DNA from: JAOAPG01 sp963791575
GTDB lineage: Bacteria > Acidobacteriota > Terriglobia > Terriglobales > Acidobacteriaceae
NCBI GenBank assembly: GCA_963791575.1
Contig: CAWBSY010000014.1
Location: 1 to 64,000, forward strand
Length of the DNA stretch: 64,000 bases
Reading direction: 5' to 3'
Shown: in pieces, positions 54,557-63,324 of the stretch
Numbering within the stretch: the first letter of the stretch is position 1
Layout of the letters: each line of letters begins with the position of its first letter
Notes under the pieces: generated by a model
The model's database searches: none
The model's input: only the letters and a program-made list of their open reading frames with translations
Told to the model about the DNA's origin: nothing
Translations under genes and position numbers: made by a program

Positions 54557-55276
54557 ATGAACATCGGCCTTCTTGGGGGAACGTTTGATCCGATTCATCA
54601 TGGCCACCTCGCGCTTGCGAAAGCCGCGCGTGACCGTTTCGAATTGGGACGGGTTTACTTCGTCCCGGCAAATGTCCCACCCCATAAGCAGCGGCAGTTT
54701 GTAAGCTCTTACTTTCATCGGTATGCCATGGTTGTACTTGCCACCACTGGCGAGAAGGCTTTTGTCCCATCACTTCTGGAAGCACCGGAAGGGACCAGCA
54801 GCTCTTCGATTTCTGGTAAAACAAGAAAGTCTGAAAACTCGATCGGCGCCGCCAATTACACAATTGATACGGTGCGGCGCTTGAAGCGAGAACTCAAAAA
54901 GAGTGATCGGCTGTTTTTCCTGATTGGAATCGATGCCTTCAAAGACATTGCCAAATGGCGTGAATCCGAAGCGCTCTTGCGCGAGTGCGAATTTGTGGTC
55001 GCCAGTCGTCCGGGATATTCCCTGGCAGATATAGCTAGCTTTCTTCCTGAAAGCTTGCGGCCAGCCTCTGCGGTGACGAAACCGTTTGCCAAACAAGCTG
55101 CGACTGGAGATTTAGCTATCAGCGGGACAACGATACATCTGCTGGAAGACGTTCACCAAAATGTTTCGGCGACCGCGATCCGGCAGGCGGTAGTGACGAA
55201 ACGTCCACTGGTGAAGTTCGTAAGCCCTACGGTCGCGGAGTACATCAAGAAAATGGAACTGTATCGCGAGTCATGA
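54557..55276 (+). CDS. nadD: Nicotinate-nucleotide adenylyltransferase
   Basis: 239 residues. The nucleotidyltransferase motif is GGTFDPIHHGHLALAKAA with HxGH, and SATAIRQAV is the ISxTxxR-like motif. A Ser-rich segment (GTSSSSISGKTRKSEN, about 74-90) sits where other NadDs have a shorter loop. It makes deamido-NAD in the NAD pathway. It is followed after about 100 bases by rsfS, the usual order. Confidence 0.93.
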   Translation: MNIGLLGGTFDPIHHGHLALAKAARDRFELGRVYFVPANVPPHKQRQFVSSYFHRYAMVVLATTGEKAFVPSLLEAPEGTSSSSISGKTRKSENSIGAANYTIDTVRRLKRELKKSDRLFFLIGIDAFKDIAKWRESEALLRECEFVVASRPGYSLADIASFLPESLRPASAVTKPFAKQAATGDLAISGTTIHLLEDVHQNVSATAIRQAVVTKRPLVKFVSPTVAEYIKKMELYRES

Positions 55277-55375
55277 ATTCTTGGGCAGCAGTTTTAGTCG
55301 CGAATGTGCCGGGACGAGGTAGTCAGTTAGAATATTAGGGCGGCGCATCTTGTATTGCGGATCTTTGAAGTATTC

Positions 55376-55795
55376 ATGAAAAATGACCTAAAGCACCAAG
55401 TAGCGGAAGCCATCAACGCATGCCAGGACAAGAAGGCTGAAGAAATCACGATCTTAGAGCTTGATCAAGAGTCGGGGGCATTCACGGATTATTTTCTGGT
55501 TTGCAGCGGCAGCAATCCACGGCAGGTGCAGGCAATCGCAGACGAAGTTGAATTGCGTCTGAAGAAGGGTACAGGTCTCTACGCGAATAACGTCGAGGGC
55601 TACAAACAAGCAGAGTGGGTGTTGCTTGATTATGTGGATTTTGTCGTGCATGTGTTTTCGGAGAAGGCTCGCAAATTTTATGACCTTGAAAGGTTATGGA
55701 AGTCCGCAAAGCGGCTTGAGCCTGCGGATCTTCTGGTAAAGACAGAAAAAACAAAACGGGTAGTTACGCGAAGTGTGCGAAAGAAGCGCGCGTAA
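55376..55795 (+). CDS. rsfS: Ribosome silencing factor RsfS
   Basis: 139 residues from ATG 55376. Iojap-domain fingerprints: AVEAINACQDKKAEEITILEL-like start, DYFLVCSGSNPRQVQAIADEVE, EGYKQAEWVLLDYVDFVVHVFSEKARKFYDLERLW. It binds L14 and keeps subunits apart in starvation. A basic C-terminal tail (KTKRVVTRSVRKKRA) is extra. nadD-rsfS linkage supports it. Confidence 0.93.
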   Translation: MKNDLKHQVAEAINACQDKKAEEITILELDQESGAFTDYFLVCSGSNPRQVQAIADEVELRLKKGTGLYANNVEGYKQAEWVLLDYVDFVVHVFSEKARKFYDLERLWKSAKRLEPADLLVKTEKTKRVVTRSVRKKRA

Positions 55796-55923
55796 ATTCT
55801 CATTCTAATGCGCCAAGTTCGTGGCTCAAGAATTTCACGCCATGAAGTGCTATCGGCGTTTATCCGTGTAAATCCGCAGCCTAATTCTAAGACTTTTATG
55901 CGGCCATACTTTTTCGCCAATTC

Positions 55924-56757
55924 ATGACGAGTACTGAATCCAATTGGGGATCTTCGTATCGCCTGATTGCGGCTGAGAAGTGGAAATCGAAATCGGCGGC
56001 GATGGGCCGCGACGTGACGCAGGCGCTGATCGAGTATGCGCGTCCGGCCATTGGCATGAAGGTGCTCGATTTGGCGAGCGGAACCGGCGAGCCCGCGATC
56101 AGTCTCGCTGCGCTGGTTGGTCCTCAGGGGGAGGTGACGGCGCTTGACCTTAGCCGCGATCTCCTGGCAATTGCAGAGGAACGGGCACAACAGCGTCGCC
56201 TCAAGAATTTTCGTACATGCGAGGCGGATGCGCACGACCTGCCGTTTCCTGATAACGCCTTTGATCTGGTTACCTGTCGCTTTGGAATAATGTTTTTTGC
56301 CGATTGCGAGAAGGCGCTCAGCGAAGTATTCCGTCTGCTGAAGTCTGGTGGCAGAGCATGCTTCGTCGCTTGGGGGCCATTTCAGCAGCCGTATTGGGCA
56401 AGCACGATGGGCGTCGTGCATAAACACGTTGGGGGACCGTTGGTGGATCCGAACAGTGCGAATATGTTTCGTTTCGCAGATCCGGGAAGCCTTGCCAAAC
56501 TGCTCCACAGTGCAGGCTTTATTTTAGTGGAAGAAGAGACGAAGCAGCTTCCTTGGACTTGGCCCGGAAGCCCAGAAGAAATTTGGGAGTATGCGCAGGC
56601 GGTATCTGCTCCATTTCGGCCATTACTTGACCGGATTCCGGAGGAGAAGCGGAAGCAGATCGACGCCGAGGTGCTCGCCTCCATTCGCAAGTATGAAGAT
56701 GGGAGCCGAGTTAAGTTTGGCGTGACTGTAGTGCTTGCCTCCGGAAGTAAACCTTAG
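55924..56757 (+). CDS. Class I SAM-dependent methyltransferase
   Basis: 277 residues, UbiE/COQ5-like. Motif I is VLDLASGTGEPAISLAALVG, then TALDLSRDLLAIAEERAQ and FDLVTCRFGIMFFADCEKALSEVFRLLKSGGR. The substrate is unknown. It lies between rsfS and rlmH on the same strand. Confidence 0.85.
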   Translation: MTSTESNWGSSYRLIAAEKWKSKSAAMGRDVTQALIEYARPAIGMKVLDLASGTGEPAISLAALVGPQGEVTALDLSRDLLAIAEERAQQRRLKNFRTCEADAHDLPFPDNAFDLVTCRFGIMFFADCEKALSEVFRLLKSGGRACFVAWGPFQQPYWASTMGVVHKHVGGPLVDPNSANMFRFADPGSLAKLLHSAGFILVEEETKQLPWTWPGSPEEIWEYAQAVSAPFRPLLDRIPEEKRKQIDAEVLASIRKYEDGSRVKFGVTVVLASGSKP

Positions 56758-56806
56758 CGTTTTGCCTTTTGTGCTTCTCTGGTTCCTACGTGATTAAATC
56801 CGAGTC

Positions 56807-57247
56807 ATGAAACTAAAGATTGCATGGATCGGCAAAACAAAAGAGCCAGCAATCCAGGCGTTGACGGACGAGTACCTCAAGAGACTGGCGCACTACTCTG
56901 AGGTAGAAGGCAATGCTCTCAAAGATGAGGCGGCGCTTCAAAAACTGAGCGCTAAGGACGCGCGTCCACGTTCGATGCTGGTTCTGCTCGACAGTACGGG
57001 AAAACAGCTCTCGTCGGAGGAACTGGCGACGTTCTTAAATGACCATCAAGAGCGCAGCTCTTTGCCGCTGCTGTTCGCTATAGGGCCTGCGAGCGGGTTC
57101 TCTGCTGAAATCAGAGCAGCAGCAACTCACGTTATTTCACTCGGTAAAATGACTCTGCCACACGAACTCGCGCGAATAATCTTGCTTGAGCAGCTCTATC
57201 GAGCATTCACCATTCTCAAAGGCCATCCCTACCACCTCGGTCACTGA
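56807..57247 (+). CDS. rlmH: 23S rRNA pseudouridine-1915 N3-methyltransferase
   Basis: 146 residues, SPOUT fold. LKIAWIGKTKEPAIQALTDEYLKRL at the start, the knot LFAIGPASGFSAEIRAAA, and the end EQLYRAFTILKGHPYHLGH. It methylates Psi1915 in assembled 70S ribosomes. The nadD-rsfS-rlmH order is widespread. Confidence 0.93.
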   Translation: MKLKIAWIGKTKEPAIQALTDEYLKRLAHYSEVEGNALKDEAALQKLSAKDARPRSMLVLLDSTGKQLSSEELATFLNDHQERSSLPLLFAIGPASGFSAEIRAAATHVISLGKMTLPHELARIILLEQLYRAFTILKGHPYHLGH

Positions 57248-57392
57248 ATGGCGGCAGCTACAACTCCCAGCAACTAGCAAAATTCCGTAGAATGCACCTT
57301 CGTGACATTACAAGTGACTGTTCACGATCTACACTGAGCCTAGGCGCAGGTAGAATTACGCAATACCATTTATAAGGAAATAACCTAGTCTC

Positions 57393-57548
57393 ATGAAAAA
57401 TCCCGTCGAAGTACTCAAGATGAAGGAACAGGAACTCGTACGAGTGAAGAATGAAATTAATGCCTTGAAAATCGCTGCTCGTTTGCTGAACGATGAAACC
57501 AATGGCGTTGATCAGAAATCAGATCATCGAGTAGTGGAGATGCCGTAA
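57393..57548 (+). CDS. Small conserved hypothetical protein (51 aa)
   Basis: ATG 57393 to TAA 57548, reading MKNPVEVLKMKEQELVRVKNE and then INALKIAARLL. It is an amphipathic helix followed by a polar tail (NDETNGVDQKSDHRVVEMP). The heptad pattern (Val7, Leu8, Met10, Leu15, Val18, Ile22, Leu25) fits a short coiled coil. I recall similar MKNPVEVLR-type peptides from Acidobacteria, but no function. AAGGA (57374-57378) is a little far for a good ribosome site. Confidence 0.6.
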   Translation: MKNPVEVLKMKEQELVRVKNEINALKIAARLLNDETNGVDQKSDHRVVEMP

Positions 57549-57716
57549 TTTCTCGCCGCCACTGAAGTGGTCTTCTGCATATGGACGCCCGAAGTGTAGA
57601 TTGTGCAATCAGCTGGCCCACGCGTTCTCCTTCTCTTCAATGAAATAAATTGATCCGACGCCCTAAGCCTGCCGGTCTCTTTGTCCGAAAAATCCATCAC
57701 CGTCGGCGTCAAGTCC

Positions 57717-57744
57717 TTTACTAGTACGTTCAAACAGGTACAAT
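57717..57744 (+). promoter_or_regulatory. Candidate sigma-70 promoter of accD
   Basis: TTTACT (57717-57722), 16 bases, TACAAT (57739-57744). About 50 bases in front of the accD ATG. Confidence 0.35.
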
Positions 57745-57802
57745 CAAGCCTTGGCTGCGTAATCAGCGGTCGGGGTTGTTTGACATAACTGCCCAATATT
57801 TC

Positions 57803-58651
57803 ATGACCTGGTTCAAACGACAATCCGGTGAGCTGGACACCTCGGGCGAAAAGAAAGTTCGCACCGAAGGTTTGTGGATAAAGTGTGAAGGTTGCCGCCA
57901 GATCATTTGGAAAAAAGATATAGAAGACAATCTGAATGTTTGCCCGAAATGCGACAAACATTTCCGCATCGATGCGCGCACGCGCTTATCGCAATTACTG
58001 GATGAAAATCAGTACGAAATTTTCGATTCAAATCTGCGGTCTACCGATCCGCTGAAATTCGTCGATTTGAAAGCCTACTCCGCGCGTTTAAAACAAGCAC
58101 AAACGGATACTGGTTTAGATGATGCCATCATCAATGCGCGAGGCCGATTGAGCGGACGTTCCGTAATTGTAAGCGCCATGGAATATGCGTTCATTGGCGG
58201 AAGCATGGGCTCAGTCGTCGGCGAGGCGATTACGCGGGCAATTGAACATGCTCTGGATACGAAGACTCCAGTGATTATCGTTTCTGCATCGGGCGGCGCA
58301 CGAATGATGGAAGGCGTCATCAGCCTAATGCAACTCGCGAAAATTTCGGCAGCCCTTGGACGTCTAGATGATGCGAAAGTACCTTACATATCGGTCTTGA
58401 CTGATCCCACTACGGGGGGTGTGACGGCTTCGTTCGCGATGCTGGGCGACTTGAATATCGCGGAACCTGGAGCGCTGATCGGTTTCGCCGGACCGCGAGT
58501 CATCGAGCAAACCATCCGGCAAAAACTGCCACAAGGCTTTCAACGCAGTGAGTTTCTGCTGGAACACGGAATGCTGGATGCCGTGGTCCCGCGTAAAGAA
58601 TTGAAACCATACATCTCGCGAGCTTTGGATTTCATGAGTGTAGCGGCATAA
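57803..58651 (+). CDS. accD: Acetyl-CoA carboxylase carboxyltransferase subunit beta
   Basis: 282 residues from ATG 57803 (the longer TTG start adds nine unconserved residues). The zinc ribbon is CEGCRQIIWKKDIEDNLNVCPKCDKHF. The crotonase core has ARGRLSGRSVIVSAMEYAFIGGSMGSVVGE and ASGGARMMEGVISLMQLAK. With AccA it transfers carboxyl from carboxybiotin to acetyl-CoA, making malonyl-CoA. It precedes folC, a common pairing. Confidence 0.95.
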   Translation: MTWFKRQSGELDTSGEKKVRTEGLWIKCEGCRQIIWKKDIEDNLNVCPKCDKHFRIDARTRLSQLLDENQYEIFDSNLRSTDPLKFVDLKAYSARLKQAQTDTGLDDAIINARGRLSGRSVIVSAMEYAFIGGSMGSVVGEAITRAIEHALDTKTPVIIVSASGGARMMEGVISLMQLAKISAALGRLDDAKVPYISVLTDPTTGGVTASFAMLGDLNIAEPGALIGFAGPRVIEQTIRQKLPQGFQRSEFLLEHGMLDAVVPRKELKPYISRALDFMSVAA

Positions 58652-58655
58652 CTCC

Positions 58656-58806
58656 TGCTATCAGCTGCTAGCTCTTAGCTTTCAGCTACCTTCAGGCTGT
58701 CTTTCCCCCGGTTCACCCTCCTTGCGAGCCACTTCAATGAGTAGAACTCGATACCACGCGATTGAAGCTGATAACCTGAAAGCTTGAGAGCTGATGGCTG
58801 AAAGCT
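58656..58806. repeat. AGCT-rich inverted blocks between accD and folC
   Basis: AGCT recurs four times in 58656-58688 (CAGCTGCTAGCTCTTAGC) and again in 58764-58806 (GAAGCTGATAACCTGAAAGC). The two blocks are partly inverted relative to each other and could pair. The folC start sits at the right edge. A related block precedes gyrA. Confidence 0.45.
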
Positions 58807-58808
58807 CT

Positions 58809-60188
58809 ATGTCCTACGAAACCGCTATCGATCGCATGTATGCGCTCGGCCACGAACTGGCCGATACTCCATCGCAAAAGTTCGACTTGGAACATATGCG
58901 AGTTCTTTTGGCCGCACTTGATCACCCCGAACGGAGCTTCCCGGGGGTTCTGATCGCAGGCACGAACGGCAAGGGATCGGTTTCGGCAACGCTTGCTTCC
59001 ATCTTGCGAGCTTCCGGTGTGCGCACCGGTTTGTACACGTCGCCGCATTTGGTTTCGATCAACGAGCGAATACGGGTTGATGGGAAGCAAATCAGTGACG
59101 ACGATTTTGCCGCTTTGCACGACGTCGTGGATCGGACCGCTGAGCGGTTGGTGGGAGAGGGCGAACTGCCATGGCATCCCAGCTTCTTCGAGATGCTGAC
59201 TGCGATAGCTTTTGAATACTTCGCAAAGAACAGAGTCGAACTAGCGGTGCTCGAAGTAGGCATGGGTGGTCGGCTCGACGCAACTAACGTGATTGATCCT
59301 TCGTTGAGCGTGATCACTGACATTTCGCTCGATCACCAGAAATTCCTTGGCAATACAGTATCTGAGATCGCACGGGAGAAAGTCGGGATCATTCGCCCAA
59401 ATGGAATCGTGGTCACGTTGCCGCAGCAGCCTCAAGCGAACGATGTGATCGGAAACACGATTCTGGACTGCGGAGCGCGGGCAGTGAGTGCGGTTCCGTA
59501 CGTGCCGCCAGTTTCGCCGGGGAGTGAGCAATATTTCGAAGTCTGCGATCCTGAGAGGACTTCAGCCAGCAAACAATCTGCGTTGGCGCCAGTCTCTCGG
59601 TACCCACTACAAGTAATGGGCGAGCAGATTCTTGTTGAGAGTCCTTTGATAGGACGTCATCAATTAAGAAATATTGCGCTTGCCATCGAGGCCGCAGAAG
59701 AGCTAAGCAAGCAAGATTTCCCGATTACTCCAAAATCCATCGAACGCGGCATCCGCGAGACTCACTGGCCGGGACGCTTCCAGGTTGTTCCTGCCCGGGA
59801 TCGCGCTCCGGAATATGTTTTGGATGTGGCGCACAATCCCGCTGGGGCGTGGGCACTGCGATCGACTTTGTCGGCCTGCTATGAAGGCCGTCCAATTACC
59901 TTTGTGTTCGGAGCGATGCGCGACAAGGCAATCAGCGAGATGGCTGAGATTCTTTTTCCCTTAGCCGATCGAGTAATAGCCACTCACGCCGACAATCCGC
60001 GATCTGCTACGCCTGAAGAAATTCACCAATCGGCGTCTCGCATCTCGGTGGAGATCGATCAGGCGGCAAATGTCAGCGCGGCACTTGATCGTGCGCGAGC
60101 AATTACGCCCCCTGGCGGGGTGATAGTGATCACCGGCTCAATCTACATAGTTGGGGAGGCGATGCGAAATCTCGGGCTTCGCATCTAA
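58809..60188 (+). CDS. folC: Folylpolyglutamate synthase / dihydrofolate synthase
   Basis: 459 residues from ATG 58809; ATG 58794 adds MAESS, encoded by the repeat, and is less likely. The ATP-binding loop is GTNGKGSVSATLASIL, then TGLYTSPHLVSINERI. The Mur-ligase central motifs include EVGMGGRLDATNVIDPSLSVITDISLDH, and VLDVAHNPAGAWAL marks the C-terminal domain. It adds glutamates to folates and forms dihydrofolate. Confidence 0.93.
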   Translation: MSYETAIDRMYALGHELADTPSQKFDLEHMRVLLAALDHPERSFPGVLIAGTNGKGSVSATLASILRASGVRTGLYTSPHLVSINERIRVDGKQISDDDFAALHDVVDRTAERLVGEGELPWHPSFFEMLTAIAFEYFAKNRVELAVLEVGMGGRLDATNVIDPSLSVITDISLDHQKFLGNTVSEIAREKVGIIRPNGIVVTLPQQPQANDVIGNTILDCGARAVSAVPYVPPVSPGSEQYFEVCDPERTSASKQSALAPVSRYPLQVMGEQILVESPLIGRHQLRNIALAIEAAEELSKQDFPITPKSIERGIRETHWPGRFQVVPARDRAPEYVLDVAHNPAGAWALRSTLSACYEGRPITFVFGAMRDKAISEMAEILFPLADRVIATHADNPRSATPEEIHQSASRISVEIDQAANVSAALDRARAITPPGGVIVITGSIYIVGEAMRNLGLRI

Positions 60189-60195
60189 GACATAC

Positions 60196-61041
60196 GTGGC
60201 ATTCGCAAAATCATCCACGACGGAGCTTGATAGTAAGCCGCTTGCCGAAACGGCATTGCCCGCTGGCGAGTCTACGTCAATGGATCAAGTTCGCGAATAT
60301 GGATGGGGTAGCCGCCTACGTTCGTATTTCATCTTTGATCCGTTGATCTGGATGTACACACTCGTCCTCGGAATTATCTCTATCCCCGTTTCTCTGTTGG
60401 GCGAGAAGACTCGCATCCTGCATAACTTCGCGCGCCTCTGGTCGCAGTTGATTATGAAGACGATTCTGTCGCCAGTCGAAGTAACGGGACTCGACAAGAT
60501 CGATACTTCGAAGCCTCTGGTCTATGCCGTGAATCACGCATCGGCGCTGGACATTCCACTGCTTTACGTCTACTTGCCTTTTCAGTTCCGCATCGCCTTC
60601 AAGAGCGAACTGCTCGTCTATCCCATTGTCGGCTGGCATTTGAAACGTTCTGGACAGATCTGCATCGATCAGCAGAATCCATCACGATCGATTGGCAGCA
60701 TACGATCAGCTTTAAAGAGCTTGAAAAGCGGTATGCCGCTCGTCATCTTTCCGGAAGGCGGCCGTACGTTAGATGGAGAGATCAAACCATTCATGTCGGG
60801 AGCATTCTTTCTAGCGATCAAGGCGCAGGTCGATGTGGTTCCGGTAGTGCTGGTGGGAACGTATGACCTGTTGCCGATGAATACCTATCACATAAAGTGC
60901 CGTCCGCTGGAGATGAGGGTGGGGGAACCAATCTCGACCAGAGGACTGTCATTGCGAGACATGGACGCATTGTCGGCGAAAGTGCAGAAAGCAATGGAAG
61001 AGCTGTATTACAAAACTTCTGTGCCTGCGGAGATCGCGTAG
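60196..61041 (+). CDS. plsC: 1-acyl-sn-glycerol-3-phosphate acyltransferase
   Basis: 281 residues from GTG 60196 (8 bases past folC); ATG 60280 is an alternative. A membrane helix (LIWMYTLVLGIISIPVSLLG) precedes the acyltransferase motifs: NHASALD (HxxxxD), FKSELL, VIFPEGGRT and VPVVLVGTYD. It acylates lysophosphatidate to phosphatidate in phospholipid synthesis. Close spacing suggests cotranscription with accD-folC. Confidence 0.9.
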   Translation: MAFAKSSTTELDSKPLAETALPAGESTSMDQVREYGWGSRLRSYFIFDPLIWMYTLVLGIISIPVSLLGEKTRILHNFARLWSQLIMKTILSPVEVTGLDKIDTSKPLVYAVNHASALDIPLLYVYLPFQFRIAFKSELLVYPIVGWHLKRSGQICIDQQNPSRSIGSIRSALKSLKSGMPLVIFPEGGRTLDGEIKPFMSGAFFLAIKAQVDVVPVVLVGTYDLLPMNTYHIKCRPLEMRVGEPISTRGLSLRDMDALSAKVQKAMEELYYKTSVPAEIA

Positions 61042-61043
61042 GG

Positions 61044-61061
61044 ACAGCTGCCCTCGGCTGT
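61044..61061. repeat. REP-like hairpin after plsC
   Basis: ACAGCTG-CCCT-CGGCTGT, seven pairs with one G-U, right after the plsC stop. Similar to the REP-like elements around 38.8 and 47.7 kb. Confidence 0.4.
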
Positions 61062-61193
61062 GTAATTACAGTTCGTCAACGGATTTCTAAGCCACTGCGC
61101 GCGAGCCACCGCCTGGTCCACGATTTTCCACCGTAACCTTTTCCTCCCTCCTACCGTTATCCTTAGTGACGGCGGAATTTCGCGGAGATCCGG

Positions 61194-61742
61194 TTGAAGG
61201 TTCTCAAACAAGAAGCCGACGAACAGCTTCTGGTGGAAGCGGCGCAGCGTGATCCGCGCCGGTTCGCGGAATTGTATGAGCTGAACTTCCATCGGGTTTA
61301 TGCCTATGTTGCCCGTCGAGTGCAGACCCGTGAGGAGGCCGAAGATTTAACTTCCGAAGTCTTCCATCAGGCACTGGCAAAGCTCAAGCAATTCGAGTGG
61401 CGAGGTGTTCCGTTCGCAGCTTGGCTATTTCGCATTGCCGCCAATGCTATTTCCGACCGCTGGAAGCACGTGGCCCGAAAGGGCGACCCAATACCTGACG
61501 AACTGGAAGATGGAAAGGTGCACGGCAGTAAAAATGAAGACGTCGAACAATGTGCCGTTCTCTCCCAGCTTGTCGAGAGCCTTCCCGCCGATCAGCGCCG
61601 TGTGGTCATCATGCGATTCGTCGAGCAGAAGAGTATTCGGGAGATTGCACAGGAAATCCGCCGCACCGAAGGCGCTGTGAAGCAGCTTCAATTTCGTGCT
61701 TTAGGAAAGCTACGAGCGCAAATGGAGGGTGCCGATGCCTAA
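61194..61742 (+). CDS. ECF-type RNA polymerase sigma factor
   Basis: 182 residues from TTG 61194 behind GGAG. Region 2: AELYELNFHRVYAYVARRVQTREEAEDLTSEVFHQAL. Region 4: LVESLPADQRRVVIMRFVEQKSIREIAQEIRRTEGAVKQLQFRALGKLRA. The next gene starts 8 bases before its stop. No anti-sigma factor with a membrane helix follows, so regulation is not the usual RsbW/ZAS type. Confidence 0.9.
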   Translation: MKVLKQEADEQLLVEAAQRDPRRFAELYELNFHRVYAYVARRVQTREEAEDLTSEVFHQALAKLKQFEWRGVPFAAWLFRIAANAISDRWKHVARKGDPIPDELEDGKVHGSKNEDVEQCAVLSQLVESLPADQRRVVIMRFVEQKSIREIAQEIRRTEGAVKQLQFRALGKLRAQMEGADA

Positions 61743-63216
61743 GCGCTCTCAAAGTATCCAGCAGAGAATCGAGCAGCTGGACCGCTCTATCGAGGTAATG
61801 CTTGCTGGGGGAGACTACTCATCAATCGATCTCGGTTCAGGTCTTGCGCCCCTATTGCACGTTGCTGCTGCGTTACGCGATCTTCCGCGCGAAAGTTTCA
61901 AGCAACAACTGAAAGCCAAACTGGAAGGGAGTACCTCTATGGCAACCACGACAGAGCCGATTGCTGAAATTAAGAATCCCGCAATCAAAACCTTTGCCGC
62001 ACCACGCCTGGCCTTTAAGAATCCGGCCCAAGCTATCGAATTCTACAAGGATGCTTTTGGCGCGAAAGAAATAATGCGCTTTGAAGTTGGCGGCGACATT
62101 CCTCATGTGGAAATCAAAATCGGAGATTCGATTGTTATGCTCTGCGGAGAGTGGCCGGAAGGTGGCCGGTTCAGCGCGGAGACTTGGGGACATTCCCCGA
62201 TCAGCATGACCATCCAGGTTCCCGACGTGGACACCTTTGCGGCGCATGCGGTCACCGCGGGCGCCAAGCTGGTGTCTTCGCCTACCGATCAATTTTATGG
62301 ATACCGCGACGCTACGTTGCTTGATCCTTTTGGATATACGTGGAGCGTGTCCACGGTGAAAGAAGAAATGTCGGTCGAGGAAATGCACCGCCGCTTCGAG
62401 GCGATGATGCAACAAGGCGAAGGGAAGAAGCCCGCAGTCAGCCCGGTTCCCAAGGGCTACCGCACGGTTACGACTTATCTTGTAGCCCAGGATGCTGCCG
62501 GACTAATCGATTTCGTGGAACATACTTTCGCCGCGGAAGAGAAGTTCCGCAGCATTGGAGGCGCCGGCGGAATTCATGCCGAAGTTCAGATTGGTGACTC
62601 CATGCTGATGATTGGTGGCGGCGGTCCTGGTCTTGCCTGGAAAGGTGATGCACTCCCAAGTGCATTTCACATCTACGTACCCGATTGCGATGCTACTTAC
62701 GAGCGTGCGTTGCAGGAAGAGGCAACATCGATTCACGCACCGATGGATCAGCCGTATGGGGAGCGCACCGCAACTGTGAAAGATGCCGCGGGCAATCAGT
62801 GGTACATCGCGACATTCCAGGGTAAAAGTTATAAATCCGAAGGTGCGCCTACTCTGCAGCCTTATCTGCATCCTTTGCGGGCCGAGCCTGTAATCAATTT
62901 TCTGAAGCGGGCATTCGGAGCGACAGAACTGGGCCGGCACGCCACACCCGAAGGAGTGATTCAACATGTCACGATAAATATCGGCGATTCGCACCTTGAG
63001 ATGGGCGAGGCACATGACCGCTATCAACCGATGCCGACGATGTTCTACTTATATGTTCCGGACTGCGACGCAGTTTACCGTCGCGCGATCGCCGCCGGGG
63101 CAACCTCGATGAGCGAGCCGAAAGATCAATCATACGGTGATCGTAGCGGCGCTGTGAAAGATGCCTTTGGCAACCAGTGGTACATCGCGACGCGCATCAA
63201 GGATGTCGAGATGTAG
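61735..63216 (+). CDS. Triple VOC/PhnB-like protein coupled to the sigma factor
   Basis: 493 residues from ATG 61735, overlapping the sigma gene by 8 bases. Residues 1-65 form a helical N-terminal segment (SIQQRIEQLDRSIEVML and LLHVAAALRDLPRESFKQQLKAKLEG) of the type seen in anti-sigma or sigma-linked proteins. Three PhnB-type glyoxalase domains follow; their ends read YGYRDATLLDPFGYTW, YGERTATVKDAAGNQWYIAT and YGDRSGAVKDAFGNQWYIAT. The family binds metals, but ligands vary between copies. Direct control of the sigma factor is an inference. Confidence 0.8.
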   Translation: MPKRSQSIQQRIEQLDRSIEVMLAGGDYSSIDLGSGLAPLLHVAAALRDLPRESFKQQLKAKLEGSTSMATTTEPIAEIKNPAIKTFAAPRLAFKNPAQAIEFYKDAFGAKEIMRFEVGGDIPHVEIKIGDSIVMLCGEWPEGGRFSAETWGHSPISMTIQVPDVDTFAAHAVTAGAKLVSSPTDQFYGYRDATLLDPFGYTWSVSTVKEEMSVEEMHRRFEAMMQQGEGKKPAVSPVPKGYRTVTTYLVAQDAAGLIDFVEHTFAAEEKFRSIGGAGGIHAEVQIGDSMLMIGGGGPGLAWKGDALPSAFHIYVPDCDATYERALQEEATSIHAPMDQPYGERTATVKDAAGNQWYIATFQGKSYKSEGAPTLQPYLHPLRAEPVINFLKRAFGATELGRHATPEGVIQHVTINIGDSHLEMGEAHDRYQPMPTMFYLYVPDCDAVYRRAIAAGATSMSEPKDQSYGDRSGAVKDAFGNQWYIATRIKDVEM

Positions 63217-63324
63217 GATGCGCTCGCGATCAGTTGGGCGCCCAAACTTGGATCCTCGTCGCGTAACACGCGGGAAGATCCAGAGACGCAGGTTAAGTTA
63301 ACTCAGTCCGAGGTTTCACGGGCC

